Shown here piece by piece: positions 8,546-9,586 of a stretch of 9,586 nucleotides of DNA. This DNA is from an uncultured Chitinophagaceae bacterium (GTDB lineage Bacteria; Bacteroidota; Bacteroidia; Chitinophagales; Chitinophagaceae), in contig CAMPGT010000150.1 in assembly GCA_946885665.1 (NCBI GenBank), forward strand, positions 1 through 9,586, in the 5' to 3' direction. The notes below the pieces were generated by a model. The model did not search any database, was not told where the DNA came from, and was given only the letters and a program-made list of their open reading frames with translations. Positions within the stretch are counted from its first letter, which is position 1, and every line of letters starts with the position of its first letter. The position numbers were made by a program, and so were the translations under genes.

Positions 8546-8606
8546 CAATCGTTACCGATAGGTGCTCCCAGAAGCGGGTAATCTGCTCCCGAAGTCATCG
8601 GTATTG
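8546..8606 (-). repeat. Long-range inverted repeat, possible 5' stem-loop of susC leader RNA
   Basis: TACCGAT (8553-8559) and ATCGGTA (8597-8603) are perfect inverted copies. Pairing can be extended by CAAT (8546-8549) with the adjoining ATTG (8603-8606) if three bases bulge and one A/T base is shared. In the minus-strand transcript this gives a closing stem ACCGAU/AUCGGU around about 37 bases, within which GCUU/GAGC and CGGG/CCCG hairpins are possible. If the promoter at 8611-8618 is right, transcription begins at about 8604, exactly at the stem. The role could be mRNA stabilisation, regulation, or a DNA binding site. Confidence 0.45.
8563..8594. repeat. Imperfect direct repeat TGCTCCC(A)GAAG
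   Basis: TGCTCCCAGAAG at 8563-8574 and TGCTCCCGAAG at 8584-8594 differ by one inserted base and start 21 bases apart, two helical turns. They sit inside the loop of the larger inverted repeat and just downstream of the putative susC start point. They may be paired binding half-sites or parts of leader RNA hairpins. Confidence 0.5.
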
Positions 8607-8610
8607 AAAC

Positions 8611-8643
8611 CAAATGTAACAAAACTAAATTCAATTAAACAAA
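8611..8643 (-). promoter_or_regulatory. Putative susC promoter, Bacteroidota housekeeping-sigma type
   Basis: On the minus strand TACATTTG (8618-8611) matches the -7 consensus TAnnTTTG perfectly. TTTTG lies upstream, its TTTG at 8643-8640, leaving 21 bases between the elements, within the usual 19-21. A second TTTG lies 10 bases further up. Start of transcription would be near 8604, giving an untranslated leader of about 185 bases before the susC ATG at 8419, which is long. It is the only full match I found in the intergenic region on either strand. Confidence 0.5.
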
Positions 8644-8652
8644 ATTAAACAA
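8633..8652. repeat. Perfect tandem repeat of AATTAAACAA (2 copies)
   Basis: Two adjacent identical 10-base units, 8633-8642 and 8643-8652, overlap the putative -33 element of the susC promoter and supply two TTTG options on the minus strand spaced one helical turn apart. A/T-rich phased repeats here could aid RNA polymerase binding or serve as a regulator site. Confidence 0.6.
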
Positions 8653-8713
8653 AAAGAAAGTTTATTTAAGTAATCTTGGGGGCGGGCAGCTTTATTGTTG
8701 GGAAGAATTGGGG

Positions 8714-8730
8714 AAGACTTTGTAAGTCTT
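8714..8730. promoter_or_regulatory. Inverted repeat AAGACTT-TGT-AAGTCTT upstream of deoR-like gene, candidate operator
   Basis: The two 7-base arms are perfect inverted copies around TGT, a good dimer-binding shape. It contains GACTTTGT (8716-8723), repeated exactly at 8753-8760, 37 bases on and 17 bases before the deoR ATG. The arm sequence AAGTCT and the core GACTTTG both recur at 8455-8467 near susC. Location upstream of a DeoR-family gene suggests autoregulation plus control of the divergent operon. This rests on sequence pattern and context only. Confidence 0.5.
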
Positions 8731-8752
8731 TGAAATATTATTAGAAAATGAC

Positions 8753-8760
8753 GACTTTGT
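8753..8760 (+). repeat. Third GACTTTG-containing site (GACTTTGT) before deoR-like gene
   Basis: This is an exact 8-base direct copy of 8716-8723, in the same orientation, ending 16 bases before the regulator's start codon. It lacks a clear inverted partner, so it may be a half-site or part of the deoR promoter -7 region. Confidence 0.45.
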
Positions 8761-8776
8761 GAAATAAAACTTATTT

Positions 8777-9544
8777 ATGAAGACGATTACAGACAGGCAT
8801 CAGTTCATTCTTAAAAGGCTCAGTGAGAAGGGCAAGGTAAGCATCCCCCAGCTTATTGATGAAATGCAGGTAAGCGGGGTGACCATCAGGAAAGACCTGA
8901 AACTGCTTGAAGAAAAGAAGCTCCTTTTCCGTACCCGCGGCGGCGGCTCCATTAATAATCCTTATGCCATAGAGCGGCCCATTGATGAGAAAGAGTTTAT
9001 TAAGTCGGACGAGAAAAAGAAGATCGCGAAGGCTGCTCTTGGCCTTATTGGTCATAATGACTCTATCATTATCGGTTCGGGCACCACGGTGTTTGAGCTG
9101 GCGCGTCAGCTGCATCCTGATAAAAGGATCATTGTTATTACGCCTGCGCTGAAAGTGGCATTGGAGCTAAGTAACCGTCCCCATGTGGAAGTGCTTCAGT
9201 TGGGAGGGCTGGTGCATCAAAGTTCATCTTCCACTGCGGGTTCGTTTGCCGAGAAAATACTGGATGAACTGTCGTGCGGCGTTCTTTTTTTGGGGGTTGA
9301 TGGTATTGACCTGGAGCATGGGTTGACCATTACGAATATTGTGGAGGCGGGCCTTAACCAGAAAATGATCAAGCTGGCGCAGACGGTTGTGGTGCTCGCC
9401 GACAGCTCAAAATTCGACCGGCGCGGGTTAGGAAAAATATGCAACCTCGACCAGATCGATTACATCATCACTGACAGCGACGTAAACAGCGAAATAGTGA
9501 ACAAAATTGAAAAGTCTGGTGTTAAGGTGGTTATTGCGGAATAG
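8777..9544 (+). CDS. DeoR-family transcriptional regulator
   Basis: The protein has 255 residues, a normal length for the family. An N-terminal DeoR-type winged helix-turn-helix spans about 3-57: RHQFILKRLSEKGKVSIPQLIDEM, recognition helix SGVTIRKDLKLLEE (33-46), and wing FRTRGGGS. The C-terminal effector domain (about 75-235) has the isomerase-like sugar-phosphate-binding fold: IIGSGTTVFELA (98-109), QLGGLV, LGVDGIDLEHGLT (172-184), NQKMI and LADSSKF (207-213). Members usually repress sugar or sugar-acid operons and are released by a phosphorylated intermediate. The loop usually reading TNS has ITPAL here (Pro123 in place of the usual Asn), which may reflect a different ligand. It is divergent from susC across 357 bases with repeated candidate operators, so it probably controls that operon and itself. 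The ATG at 8777 is chosen because the domain starts immediately after it; no Shine-Dalgarno is visible. Confidence 0.95.
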   Translation: MKTITDRHQFILKRLSEKGKVSIPQLIDEMQVSGVTIRKDLKLLEEKKLLFRTRGGGSINNPYAIERPIDEKEFIKSDEKKKIAKAALGLIGHNDSIIIGSGTTVFELARQLHPDKRIIVITPALKVALELSNRPHVEVLQLGGLVHQSSSSTAGSFAEKILDELSCGVLFLGVDGIDLEHGLTITNIVEAGLNQKMIKLAQTVVVLADSSKFDRRGLGKICNLDQIDYIITDSDVNSEIVNKIEKSGVKVVIAE

Positions 9545-9586
9545 ATTTGGGGGGAAATATCAATCGTCATCGATTTGTTAAAGGTC

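Larger units (their letters stand above)
8420..8776. promoter_or_regulatory. Shared regulatory region between susC-like and deoR-like genes
   Basis: No coding gene is supported in these 357 bases. It is A/T-rich, with a G/C-richer block at about 8560-8600. It holds the susC leader, a Bacteroidota-type promoter on the minus strand, a tandem repeat, two inverted-repeat groups containing GACTTTG, and a longer inverted repeat able to form an RNA stem-loop; each is listed separately. A plus-strand promoter for deoR is not clear: the best candidates near 8723-8732 (TA, four bases, TTTG) and 8752-8759 (CGACTTTG with TTTG 19 bases upstream) both depart from consensus. Confidence 0.75.

Noticed and set aside
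8771..9115. 114-codon minus-strand frame overlapping the DeoR gene start
   Set aside because: It is opposite the well-supported helix-turn-helix region of the regulator and shows no family features.
9562..9575. AATCG-TCAT-CGATT inverted repeat after the DeoR stop, considered as a terminator
   Set aside because: The stem is only five bases, A/T-rich, and no T-run follows, so a factor-independent terminator is not supported.
1..9586. Search by eye for tRNA/rRNA genes, CRISPR arrays, insertion sequences or prophage genes
   Set aside because: No spaced identical repeats, transposase motifs, terminal inverted repeats or tRNA-like cloverleaf sequences were recognised; nearly all of the window is explained by six protein genes.

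Overview
The window looks like a nutrient-uptake locus from a Bacteroidota genome. The phylum call is firm: there is a SusC/RagA TonB-dependent transporter paired with a SusD/RagB lipoprotein, gene starts have A/T-rich upstream regions instead of strong Shine-Dalgarno sequences, and the susC promoter candidate is of the Bacteroidota type (TTTG - about 20 bases - TAnnTTTG). Moderate GC and the style of the SusC/SusD and Tat-exported proteins suggest Chitinophagaceae or a close relative, but this is an inference.

Layout. Five genes lie head to tail on the minus strand and are read from right to left: susC-like (8419 to 5282), susD-like (5275 to 3506), an MFS anion/sugar-acid-type transporter (3475 or 3505 to 2195), a cytoplasmic FAD-dependent oxidoreductase (2195 to 792), and a Tat-exported endonuclease/exonuclease/phosphatase (EEP) family protein (764 to beyond the left edge, partial). 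Gaps are 6, 0-30, -1 and 27 bases and no terminator is visible between genes, so they very probably form one operon. A 357-base intergenic region (8420-8776) separates susC from a divergent DeoR-family regulator on the plus strand (8777-9544). The last 42 bases hold no recognisable gene.

How the parts may work together (inference). SusC/SusD capture a ligand at the outer membrane and import it into the periplasm. The exported EEP protein may cleave a phosphodiester or phosphomonoester there. The MFS carrier moves the product across the inner membrane, and the FAD enzyme oxidises it in the cytosol. The DeoR regulator, whose family senses phosphorylated sugars or related metabolites, probably controls the operon from the shared intergenic region. 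No glycoside hydrolase, polysaccharide lyase, surface glycan-binding protein, hybrid two-component system, or ECF sigma/anti-sigma pair is present in the window, so this is not a classical polysaccharide utilisation locus as far as can be seen. The substrate is unknown; a small sugar, sugar acid or phospho-conjugate is the best guess.

The least explained part is the intergenic region. It contains three copies of GACTTTG embedded in inverted repeats next to both divergent genes, a perfect 10-base tandem repeat over the putative susC -33 element, and an inverted repeat that would put a stem-loop at the very 5' end of a susC leader RNA of about 185 nucleotides.
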